From: an uncultured Granulosicoccus sp.
GTDB lineage: Bacteria > Pseudomonadota > Gammaproteobacteria > Granulosicoccales > Granulosicoccaceae
NCBI GenBank assembly: GCA_947499955.1
Contig: CANMQI010000005.1
Coordinates: 1 to 64,000, forward strand
DNA length: 64,000 nt
Direction: 5' to 3'
The position numbers and the translations under genes were made by a program. The notes beneath the pieces were generated by a model. That model searched no databases. It saw only the letters and a list, made by a program, of their open reading frames with translations, and had not been told where the DNA came from. Of this stretch, positions 45,889-53,551 are shown in pieces (within the stretch, counting starts at the first letter, position 1; each line of letters opens with the position of its first letter).

Positions 45889-47394
45889 CTACTCGCCGCG
45901 AGGGTAGCGCTGCTTGTCCTCTACTTCATTCAAGTCCATGTGATTACGCATATAGCGATCCGATGCTTTCTGCAGAGGCTGATAATCCCAGGGGTAGTAG
46001 GCTCCATTGCGCAGGGCTTCGTACACGACCCAGCGACGCGCCTGAGAACGGCGCACATCGTCATCAAACCGTTGCAGATCCCAGCGACTATCTGTCAGTT
46101 CCCGCATGCGCTGCAAGACTTCCGTGTGCTCGGAACTCTGCGCCAGATTGACCAGTTCATGCGGATCATTGATCAGGTCAAATAGCAATTCGGGATCCAG
46201 TGTACAACGCACATACTTGTATTGTTCATCACGCAGTACCACAACAGGTGCGTAGGATGCTTCTGCAGCGTATTCGATAGCGACCGTGCCCCGCTCCACT
46301 GTCCCCTGCGCAACGCCGACAAGACTACGGCCTTCTGTCCAGGGAGAGACCGCTTGCATGTCCGCCCCTGCCATCTCGGCCAACGTCGGACAGACATCAA
46401 TGGTAGATACGGGCGTATCAATACGCCCTGCCGGTATTCCCGGTGCGGCAATCATCAGTGGCACACGAGCCGAACCTTCGTACATGCTCATCTTGAACCA
46501 CAGACCGCGTTCACCCAGCATGTCACCATGGTCGGAAACGAACAGGATGGTCGCCTCCTGCCCGGTGGACTCCAGCACATCGAGTATCTGTCCGATCTTG
46601 TCATCCAGATAACTGATATTGGCAAAATAGGCCTGCCGTGAGCGCCGGATGTCACTCTCCTTGATATCGAAACTGCGCCAGTCGTTGGCATCGAATATCC
46701 GCTGGGAATGCGCATCGTGCAGCTCATAGGGAATGGCGGAAACCTCTGGCAACAGATGTTCGCAATCCTCATACAAGTCCCAGTATTGTCGTCGCGCAAC
46801 ATAGGGGTCATGCGGATGCGTGAAGCTCACGGTCAGACACCAGGGGCGCTCGTCGTGACCGCGTGCCAGGTCGTACAGCTTGGCGCAGGCATGGTAGGCA
46901 ACCTCGTCATCGTATTCCATCTGATTGGAGATCTCGGCCACCCCGGCTCCCGTCACCGACCCCAGGTTGTGATACCACCAGTCGATACGCTCGCCAGGCT
47001 TGCGATAGTCCGGTGTCCAGCCAAAGTCCGCCGGGTAGATATCGGTGGTCAGACGATCTTCCAGTCCGTGCATCTGATCCGGACCGACAAAATGCATCTT
47101 GCCCGACAGGCAGGTGTAGTAGCCGGCGGAGCGCAGATGATGCGCATAGGTTGGCAGGTCCGAAGGAAACTCGGCCGCGTTGTCATACACGCCCGTCATT
47201 GACGGTAGCTGACCCGACATGAAGCTGGCGCGTCCCGGAGCGCACAACGGGGATGCCGTATAGCAGTTTGCAAAACGTGCTGAACGTTCGGCCAGACGCT
47301 TCAGATTGGGCGCATGCAGCCACTCAGCGGGGCCGTCGGGAAACAGCGTGCCGTTCAACTGATCCACCATCAGGACGAGAATGTTCGTTGCCAT
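45889..47394 (-). CDS. betC: Choline-sulfatase type sulfatase
   Basis: BetC hydrolyses choline-O-sulfate to choline and sulfate in the cytoplasm. The 501 residues start at ATG 47394 (MATNILVLMVDQLNG). The sulfatase signature is C51-A-P-G-R in TASPLCAPGRASFMSGQ, where the cysteine becomes formylglycine. Metal and sulfate-site segments LSGKMHFVGPDQMHG and FVSDHGDMLGERGLWFK follow. MVDQLNG, HFVGPDQ and the C-terminal PWDYQPLQKASDRYMRNHMDLN are close to choline-sulfatases. There is no betI, betA or betB nearby. It lies near the OsmF/YehYXW importer. Phosphonate monoester hydrolase relatives are a less likely alternative. Confidence 0.88.
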   Translation of the reverse strand: MATNILVLMVDQLNGTLFPDGPAEWLHAPNLKRLAERSARFANCYTASPLCAPGRASFMSGQLPSMTGVYDNAAEFPSDLPTYAHHLRSAGYYTCLSGKMHFVGPDQMHGLEDRLTTDIYPADFGWTPDYRKPGERIDWWYHNLGSVTGAGVAEISNQMEYDDEVAYHACAKLYDLARGHDERPWCLTVSFTHPHDPYVARRQYWDLYEDCEHLLPEVSAIPYELHDAHSQRIFDANDWRSFDIKESDIRRSRQAYFANISYLDDKIGQILDVLESTGQEATILFVSDHGDMLGERGLWFKMSMYEGSARVPLMIAAPGIPAGRIDTPVSTIDVCPTLAEMAGADMQAVSPWTEGRSLVGVAQGTVERGTVAIEYAAEASYAPVVVLRDEQYKYVRCTLDPELLFDLINDPHELVNLAQSSEHTEVLQRMRELTDSRWDLQRFDDDVRRSQARRWVVYEALRNGAYYPWDYQPLQKASDRYMRNHMDLNEVEDKQRYPRGE

Positions 47395-47397
47395 CAA

Positions 47398-47724
47398 ATG
47401 CGCTGCCTCTGCTTCGTGAACGAGCCGCCTGATTCATGCCACGGCTACCGAGAGCATTCACGTTACAGGATCGTGTTTTCGTTCACCAGTGACAAACGCG
47501 GCAGGACATCGGCCTGATCGTTCTTGTCGTTCTCGCAACCTGCAACCTGCAACCTGCAACCTGCAACCTGATGATCAGCCTTCACACGACGGCAGTTGAT
47601 ATTCAGCAAGATACACCATCAATGCGGGCCAAGCTAACACCCGCCACCTCGATTTGCCTTCTTTGTTCCTTATTTGGTCGGCAAACTGCCCGCACTTGCC
47701 AAACAACCGACGACGACATAGAGC
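47398..47724. other. 327-base intergenic region between betC and the YHYH gene
   Basis: This is a divergent promoter region. Apart from the heptamer array at 47535-47569 I see no gene, RNA or clear operator. Confidence 0.6.
47535..47569. repeat. Five-copy heptamer array GCAACCT
   Basis: Five perfect direct copies of GCAACCT lie between the divergent betC and YHYH genes. It is the third 7-bp array in 2.6 kb, with a different unit. Confidence 0.97.
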
Positions 47725-48780
47725 ATGACAAGACACTCAACCCGCAAGCATTCCAGATTGCTTGCTGTTACGGCCTTGAGCCTGGCTGGCATCGTTGCCG
47801 GCGCCTGCTCCTCCGATAACGATGATGGCGATACCGGTAGCTCAACACCGGATGTCGATGTGGATGTCGATGTGGATGTCGAGATCAGCGGGCTTGATCC
47901 GGACAAATTCGTCAATGGTGCGCTTGCAAGCGCACCCACTATCGTCGATTGCACACTGAGCGATGGCACCGAAACCACGTGCCATGAAATCGTGACAGTC
48001 GGTGTACCGGCAGACGCGGCCGTGGGTCCGTTCTGCCCACCGAATATCAACAGCACCTCCGACGAGGCCGGTATCTGGCTCGACGGCACCGGCATCGTAT
48101 ACGAGGCAAACGGAGACTTCATTCTCGACCTGCCCAACATCTACGGCGACAGTAACTGGCAGCTCTACGATGTCAACACCGGGGATGTGAACATCACCGA
48201 CACTCAGGAAGCCTGCGAACTGGCTGCCAACCCGAATGTCGATGAGGCATATCAGAATCATTGTGTCGAGTGCTCACTGGATTACGTTGATGGCGGCCTC
48301 TCCCAGACCTTCACGATACCGGTGACACCTGTGCCTGCCGACACCATCGGCCAACTCTCCCAGCAAGTCGGCATCAGCCTCAATGGCATCCAGCTGGCAG
48401 CCCCTGCCCCGGTCGCCAACATACTGGCCGCCTACACCATTGCCGCATTTGACGACTGCGGCGGCCACGTCAACCCGAACGAAGGCTATCACTATCATGC
48501 TGCCACCGGCTGTACCGAGGCATCTGGCGCTGTCGAAGCCGATGGACATGCCTCATTGCTGGGCTATGCGCTTGATGGCTACGGCATCTATGGCGAGCTG
48601 GACAGTGACGGTAATGCAACCGATGGTCTTGACCCGTGCCGCGGCATCTCCGACGACATCCGTGGTTATCACTATCACGCCACCAGCGCTGGAGAGAACA
48701 TGTTCATCGGTTGCTTTACCGGCAAGACAGTAGCCTCTGAAGAAGGCCAGGGTGGTCCCGGCGGCGGTCCTCCTCAGTAG
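47725..48780 (+). CDS. YHYH-domain lipoprotein
   Basis: This 351-residue protein has a signal ending at a probable lipidated cysteine (LAGIVAGACSSD; the -3 residue is Ala, so the lipobox is atypical). A linker of alternating D and V follows (about 43-52). The YHYH domain covers about 65-345, with two GYHYH motifs (residues 254 and 314) plus LLGYALDGYGIYGELD and DDCGGHVNPNEG. These His, Asp and Glu clusters suggest metal binding. The family occurs in marine bacteria and its function is not established. It ends with a Gly-rich tail and is followed by an 11-bp stem hairpin. Confidence 0.85.
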   Translation: MTRHSTRKHSRLLAVTALSLAGIVAGACSSDNDDGDTGSSTPDVDVDVDVDVEISGLDPDKFVNGALASAPTIVDCTLSDGTETTCHEIVTVGVPADAAVGPFCPPNINSTSDEAGIWLDGTGIVYEANGDFILDLPNIYGDSNWQLYDVNTGDVNITDTQEACELAANPNVDEAYQNHCVECSLDYVDGGLSQTFTIPVTPVPADTIGQLSQQVGISLNGIQLAAPAPVANILAAYTIAAFDDCGGHVNPNEGYHYHAATGCTEASGAVEADGHASLLGYALDGYGIYGELDSDGNATDGLDPCRGISDDIRGYHYHATSAGENMFIGCFTGKTVASEEGQGGPGGGPPQ

Positions 48781-49094
48781 TTCTGATACAAGCCATCCAC
48801 AACGACGCCACGCGACGTCGTTGTGGCACAAGTTCGTGTCAGTGGCGGCCAGGCTCCAATTCTGCCGTCACCGACACCGCTCGGCAGTCTCTTCAATGTC
48901 TGCCGTTCACCTTCATCGCCAGACAAGGGAACGTGCCTGAACCGTCATGAGATGACAGATCGGTTTGCTATAGTAGTGCAATCCGTTCATGGTCCGACCC
49001 CCTCTCGACAGACAGACAGCGCAGCGGTTGCGTTGCTGCCAACTGCATCGACAGCCAGGTCGGTCAACCACTCGCTCATGAGACAGCCTTGCGC
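48781..49094. other. 314-base intergenic region
   Basis: After the hairpin at 48797-48826 I see no gene or clear structure before the small membrane protein at 49095. Confidence 0.5.
48797..48826 (+). terminator. 11-bp perfect stem after the YHYH gene
   Basis: CCACAACGACG, an 8-base loop, then CGTCGTTGTGG lie 16 bases after the YHYH stop. The stem is perfect but no T-tract follows, so it may also protect the 3' end of the mRNA. Confidence 0.55.
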
Positions 49095-49511
49095 ATGACC
49101 CACCGTCAGTATCTCGTTCTTGCCATTCTGGCCGCCCTCATGGTGGCAACCGCGTTCGGTCTCGGACGATGGGCAGAAAACCTGAACCCCGACGGCATCA
49201 TTCCTCACACGCCCGTGGCGCAGGACGCTGTCACCGGCAGTGACGCAGGCGCAGCCTCCAGCACAGACGAAAGCACTCCGGATGCAAACCAGAGCGCGCC
49301 CGCGGATACCGCCGAAGCTCGCAGCGCCTTCACCTTTGGTGCATCCATGGGACTGCTGGCCGCCGGGCTGCTCTACTGTGTCATTGCTGCCGGGCTTCTG
49401 CTGCAGCAACGCGCCAAAGGCTTGCCCGTCAACCGCTTCATCTACAGTGTGGCCGGCCTGGCAGCGGCCGGCTTTGCCTTGTCCTATCTGATCGACGACT
49501 ACTTCTACTAG
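49095..49511 (+). CDS. Small membrane protein of unknown function
   Basis: This 138-residue protein is not recognised. It starts at ATG 49095 (a TTG at 49089 is also in frame). It has three predicted membrane spans: about 7-24 (LVLAILAALMVATAFGLG), 78-101 (FTFGASMGLLAAGLLYCVIAAGLLL) and 112-131. A soluble acidic Ala/Ser/Thr linker of about 45 residues follows the first span. It stands alone, with the next gene on the opposite strand and converging. Codon use and GC are like the neighbours, which supports it being real. Confidence 0.6.
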   Translation: MTHRQYLVLAILAALMVATAFGLGRWAENLNPDGIIPHTPVAQDAVTGSDAGAASSTDESTPDANQSAPADTAEARSAFTFGASMGLLAAGLLYCVIAAGLLLQQRAKGLPVNRFIYSVAGLAAAGFALSYLIDDYFY

Positions 49512-49596
49512 CCTCGATGAGACTGGATTCCATGAACGCAAACCGCCTTCGGCTCTCGCTACCCCGGCGCAGCCGACACGTCAGCGGACCGACATT

Positions 49597-50967
49597 CTAG
49601 AGAATGCCCTTGCTGCCCGCATGAAGCAGCTGCATCAATGCGGCATCGTCCCGACGCGCGAGTGAGAAATCATCGGCATAACCGGGCAGCTCCGCCCCGG
49701 CCACCCAGGCCGCACACAGTTCACCGGCGCCACACGCCGACATGGTGCCGAAACCGGACATGGCGCAGTTCATGAACGCACCGTCGGCTTCCATGGGACC
49801 GATCAATGGCCAGTTTTCCTCGGTCATGGTGTACCAGCCACCATAGTGGTGCATGGAACGCGGCAACTGCCCGTAGTAGGCCTTCAGTGATGGGTTCAGG
49901 CGCGCAGCACCGTGCAACACGACTTCCGGGAAATTGTCATCCAGAGGCAAGTCACGCGATGGTGCGGCATGCTTGTCATTGTAGGCCCAGCCCAGCTTGA
50001 TCCAGCTGCCATTATCGCCACCGTCAGGCCGGCAATGAATGGCACCGGGCATGGTCTCTGCCAACCAGGCAAAATCGGGCTCTTCAAGCAACAGCTCTCG
50101 CTCATCGGGCAACCAGTCGATCTGCTGTTCATCGAGATCTATGGAAAAAGGCATATCGCGTGGGATGGCATTCGCCCGGTCTTCGAAGGCAATCTTCTGT
50201 TGAAAGGTATTGAATACAGGCAGTTGCTGACCGAGCATCTCGGCAATGTCTGCCGCGAAAGGTCCTGCCGCGTTGATCAGCTTGTCAGCCGTGATCTGCA
50301 TAGATCCGGACTCTTCATCATGAATCTCCAGGGTGAATGGGGCATCAGCCCGAATTCCCTTCACCACACCACTGATTCGTTGCGCACCCACCGACTTCAG
50401 GTGCTCGAGCATGACCATGCCCAACTGCTGACCACTGATATCACCGCCACGCCGAATATGAATGATGCTCTGGATATCCTCGGCATAGGACGGGAAAACC
50501 GTGCGTATCAGATCCTGATTACGCAGGATATCCACCCCCTCCCGTACGCCCTGCCATTTTGCCTGCAAGGGCCGCTCGTAGTGGCTTGCCTGTGCATCAT
50601 CGTGGTAGCGCAGTAGTCTGGCGGCATCCTCGCCCAGACCTTCATGCAACTGCTTGACCAGCGCGCCGATATCATCACTGCGAGTTGCCAGCGCATACCC
50701 ACGCCGGTTCATGTTGATTCGATTGTCCGTCTGTAGCGCAATCTCCTCCAGTAGATCAATGGAGCGGTTGGTGAATGCCACCATGGAGGGATGCGGCCAC
50801 CAGTTGCGATAGTTTTCACCGGACTGCGCCGAGGTGAAGGCCATCGGCTGACCACTGTCGATCAGCGCGATATCGTGAATGCCGTGGTTGCGTGCCAGGT
50901 AGTAGGCGCTGGCCAGACCAATGGAACCGCAGCCGACAACGGCTACCTCGAAATGCGTCTTCTTCAT
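49597..50967 (-). CDS. FAD-dependent oxidoreductase of the DAO family
   Basis: This 456-residue flavoenzyme has the N-terminal FAD motif VAVVGCGSIGLASAYYLARN (about 9-28), then SGENYRNWWPHPSMVAFTNRS. The DAO-fold mid-section has DISGQQLGMVMLEHL, and the second FAD segment is INAAGPFAADIAEMLG. Near the C-terminus it has TEENWPLIGPMEADGAFMNC and GFGTMSACGAGEL. It resembles sarcosine/dimethylglycine-type oxidases and D-amino-acid dehydrogenases. The exact amine substrate is not readable. It is divergent from a GntR gene with a palindrome between, so it is probably substrate-induced. Confidence 0.85.
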   Translation of the reverse strand: MKKTHFEVAVVGCGSIGLASAYYLARNHGIHDIALIDSGQPMAFTSAQSGENYRNWWPHPSMVAFTNRSIDLLEEIALQTDNRINMNRRGYALATRSDDIGALVKQLHEGLGEDAARLLRYHDDAQASHYERPLQAKWQGVREGVDILRNQDLIRTVFPSYAEDIQSIIHIRRGGDISGQQLGMVMLEHLKSVGAQRISGVVKGIRADAPFTLEIHDEESGSMQITADKLINAAGPFAADIAEMLGQQLPVFNTFQQKIAFEDRANAIPRDMPFSIDLDEQQIDWLPDERELLLEEPDFAWLAETMPGAIHCRPDGGDNGSWIKLGWAYNDKHAAPSRDLPLDDNFPEVVLHGAARLNPSLKAYYGQLPRSMHHYGGWYTMTEENWPLIGPMEADGAFMNCAMSGFGTMSACGAGELCAAWVAGAELPGYADDFSLARRDDAALMQLLHAGSKGIL

Positions 50968-51051
50968 TTTTGCTCTGTGCTGGGAGGTCGATTCGCCACA
51001 ACAGATTCAGCCAAGGCGGCAGATCGTATGGGTTGAACGCATCTTCTCACA

Positions 51052-51063
51052 ATCGTATACGAT
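51052..51063. promoter_or_regulatory. Operator-like palindrome for the GntR regulator
   Basis: ATCGTATACGAT is a perfect 12-bp palindrome in the 162-base gap between the divergent oxidoreductase and GntR genes. A half-copy ATCGTATG lies at 51022. The form matches sites of FCD-type GntR proteins. A candidate -10 box TATAAT for the GntR gene lies at 51096-51101. Confidence 0.6.
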
Positions 51064-51129
51064 CTGTAAATTTAGGATCCCTGATTACGAAAGTGTATAA
51101 TCCTGACATTCTCATAAGCACGACTCGCA

Positions 51130-51795
51130 ATGCCCAAGGTTTCCACCGATGACCCATCTGCTGCATTCTTCAATGTGTATCAGGCGCTGCGCAAGGACAT
51201 TCTGGCAGGCTCACTGGAGGGGGGTCAGGCACTTCGTCAGGACGACATCGCACGCTTGCACGGCGTCAGCAAGGTGCCGGTTCGCGAGGCGTTGCGCCGC
51301 CTGGAGATGGAGAGTCTGGTGGAATTCCGGCCACGTCGCGGTGCCATCGTACGTTCGGTCAGCGACGATGACCTGCTGGAGATGCTGGACATCCGCATTG
51401 CGCTGGAATGCCGGGCACTGGAACTGGCCATTCCCAACATGGCAGAGTCGGATTTCGAGCTGGCGCAGGAGGTGCTGGATGAGTATCAGGCGTCACCTGA
51501 CAAGGAACTCTGGAGCGAACTCAACAGACGGTTCCATGCCTGTATTCTTGAGCCGTGTGGCAATCGGCAGTTATTGTCGCTGATCAATGACTTCGAGCAG
51601 CGGGTCGGGCCCCTGGTACGCCTGCGGGTGACCGAGGCCACCGGTCTGGAGCGTCCGATGAGGGAACACACACAGATTCTGCAATCATGCCGGGATGGTG
51701 CGGTGAATGATGCGGTCAGCGCATTACGCATTCACATAGAGACGACCAAACGAGAAGTCGCGGCGTCCATCAGACGCCGCAACATTTCCCGATGA
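51130..51795 (+). CDS. GntR-family regulator (FCD type)
   Basis: This 221-residue regulator has the GntR winged helix at about 10-75 (LRKDILAGSLEGGQALRQDDIA, then VSKVPVREALRRLEMESLVEFR) and an all-helical FCD ligand domain at about 85-210. FCD metal-ligand residues are in ELNRRFHACIL and in the MREHTQIL segment. FCD proteins sense small organic acids or amines. It is divergent from the FAD oxidoreductase, which it probably controls. Confidence 0.92.
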   Translation: MPKVSTDDPSAAFFNVYQALRKDILAGSLEGGQALRQDDIARLHGVSKVPVREALRRLEMESLVEFRPRRGAIVRSVSDDDLLEMLDIRIALECRALELAIPNMAESDFELAQEVLDEYQASPDKELWSELNRRFHACILEPCGNRQLLSLINDFEQRVGPLVRLRVTEATGLERPMREHTQILQSCRDGAVNDAVSALRIHIETTKREVAASIRRRNISR

Positions 51796-51798
51796 AAA

Positions 51799-52188
51799 TC
51801 AGAACGGGATATCGTCGTCGAAATCGTTGCTGGCGGATGTCGTGGCTGCCGCTGCAGGTGCAGCGCTCTTGGATGGCTGATACTGCTGTCCGCCACCACC
51901 CTGACTCTCACCGCCACCTTCGCCGGCACGATTGATACGCCATGCCTGCAGATTGGTGAAGTACTTGCCGTTCCACTCACGACCACGCAGGTCGAACTCG
52001 ACCTCGATGTTGTCGCCTTCGGAGTAATCGTCAACCAGTGCGCACTTGTCCTGCACCAGCTGGAATTTCACCATCTGTGGGTACTGACCGTCTGCCACTT
52101 CTATTACGAACTCACGCGCCTGAAACGAAGCACTCTTCTGCTCCGCGTCGAATATCTTTACAACTTTGCCTTCGGCCTTGTAGCCCAT
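51799..52188 (-). CDS. DUF3127 protein with an SSB-like C-terminal tip
   Basis: This 129-residue protein has a small beta-rich domain at about 1-88 (YKAEGKVVKIFDAEQKSASF, REFVIEVADGQYPQMVKFQL, IEVEFDLRGREWNGKYFTNL). It matches DUF3127, an OB-fold-like domain common in Bacteroidetes. A Gly/Gln/Ala-rich flexible linker follows (about 90-118). The protein ends NDFDDDIPF, essentially the acidic tip of single-stranded DNA-binding protein. That tip in SSB recruits RecO, PriA, exonuclease I and others. The layout (OB-like fold, glycine-rich linker, DDDIPF) mirrors SSB, but the domain is not canonical SSB. Neighbours aroC and a GntR gene give no functional clue. Confidence 0.8.
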   Translation of the reverse strand: MGYKAEGKVVKIFDAEQKSASFQAREFVIEVADGQYPQMVKFQLVQDKCALVDDYSEGDNIEVEFDLRGREWNGKYFTNLQAWRINRAGEGGGESQGGGGQQYQPSKSAAPAAAATTSASNDFDDDIPF

Positions 52189-52236
52189 GGATAACTTCTC
52201 GATTGATTCGTGTATGGATTGTGACTGCCGGCAGCG

Positions 52237-53349
52237 CTAGCTGCGGGCAGCTGGAATGACAGGCGTACCGCGCTTGACGTCGGCATTCTGCGCACGATGG
52301 CGCATCGCATGATCGACCAGCACCAGTGCCAGCATGGCTTCGGCAATGGGTGTTGCCCGAATACCCACGCAAGGGTCATGACGGCCGGTGGTGATCACTT
52401 CGATATCATTGCCGTGAATGTCCACGCTTCTGCCAGGCAGACGCAGGCTGGACGTCGGTTTCAATGCCAGCGCCGCCGTGATGCTCTGGCCCGAGGAGAT
52501 ACCACCCAGCACCCCGCCCGCTTCGTTGGACAGAAAGCCCTGACTGGTGATCTCGTCTCGGTGCTCCGAGCCGCGCTGGGACACCGAGGCAAAGCCTGCA
52601 CCGATCTCCACACCCTTGACCGCATTGATACTCATCAGCCCGTGTGCAATGTCGGCATCGAGCCGGTCGAACACAGGCTCGCCCCAGCCAACCGGCACAT
52701 TGTCAGCTTGAACATTGACCTTGGCGCCGATGGAGTCGCCGTCCTTGCTCAGCTTCTGCATATAGGCTTCCAGTTCAGGCACCTGCGCCGCATTGGGCCA
52801 GAAGAACGGGTTGTTGCCCACTTCCTCCCAGTCGAAACCGGAGCGATCCAGTTCGATGGGGCCCAGCTGCGACAGGTAACCGCGGATTTTCACACCGCCC
52901 ATCGAGGGTTGCGCCAGCGCAATCTTGGCCACCGAACCGGCCGCCACACGCATGGCTGTCTCACGGGCCGAGGAGCGCCCACCACCGCGATAGTCGCGAA
53001 AGCCGTATTTCTGCTGATAGGTGTAATCTGCGTGAGCCGGACGAAACTGTTCCTTTATCTTGTCGTAATCACGCGAACGCTGATCGGTGTTGCGAATCAG
53101 CAGACCGATGGGCGTGCCCGTGGTTCTGCCTTCGAACACCCCCGACAGGATCTCCACCTCATCGGCCTCACGCCGCTGGGTGGTATAGCGACTGGTGCCC
53201 GGCTTGCGCCGGTCCAGATCCCTTTGCAGATCACTGCTGGAGAGCGGCAAACCCGGAGGGCAGCCGTCCACGATACAACCCAATGCGGGGCCATGACTCT
53301 CACCAAAGGTTGAGACGGTGAAGAGCTTGCCAAATGTATTACCTGCCAT
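52237..53349 (-). CDS. aroC: Chorismate synthase
   Basis: AroC eliminates phosphate from EPSP to give chorismate, using reduced FMN. The 370 residues show [22 protein letters not shown], where the catalytic His is in GESHG, then [19 protein letters not shown] and [38 protein letters not shown] and [18 protein letters not shown] follow. Length is close to E. coli AroC (361). It lies downstream of relA on the same strand, separated by a 199-base structured region. Confidence 0.97.
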   Translation of the reverse strand: MAGNTFGKLFTVSTFGESHGPALGCIVDGCPPGLPLSSSDLQRDLDRRKPGTSRYTTQRREADEVEILSGVFEGRTTGTPIGLLIRNTDQRSRDYDKIKEQFRPAHADYTYQQKYGFRDYRGGGRSSARETAMRVAAGSVAKIALAQPSMGGVKIRGYLSQLGPIELDRSGFDWEEVGNNPFFWPNAAQVPELEAYMQKLSKDGDSIGAKVNVQADNVPVGWGEPVFDRLDADIAHGLMSINAVKGVEIGAGFASVSQRGSEHRDEITSQGFLSNEAGGVLGGISSGQSITAALALKPTSSLRLPGRSVDIHGNDIEVITTGRHDPCVGIRATPIAEAMLALVLVDHAMRHRAQNADVKRGTPVIPAARS

Positions 53350-53367
53350 GGCCGAGAGTATACCGTG

Positions 53368-53551
53368 CTAAGGCGCCGTAAACTAACGAACACCCCAACT
53401 CAAGCGCCCATGCATCCCGCCCAACTGCGTTGCACCCGCGTCGCACCCGCGTCGCTCGTCGGTTGAATGGCTGGCCATTCGCCCTTCTCGCGCCTTGCTG
53501 GACGGGCGCCTGGTCACTAGTGTTGGGGTGTTTATCGATTTAGGGCGCCTA
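53368..53551. repeat. Imperfect inverted-repeat element between relA and aroC
   Basis: Left arm 53368-53400 and right arm 53519-53551 are imperfect inverted copies. Both carry GGCGCC and share a perfect 11-bp AACACCCCAAC/GTTGGGGTGTT (53389-53399 with 53522-53532). A central palindrome GAATGGC-TG-GCCATTC lies at 53465-53480. A direct doublet CACCCGCGTCG sits at about 53432-53453. The right arm includes the relA stop. No coding frame is apparent. It may be a short non-autonomous element or a large RNA structure. Confidence 0.6.

Noticed and set aside
27866-48000. Genomic island or prophage
   Set aside because: The accessory genes have no integrase, transposase, tRNA target or phage structural genes, and base use looks like the rest of the window.
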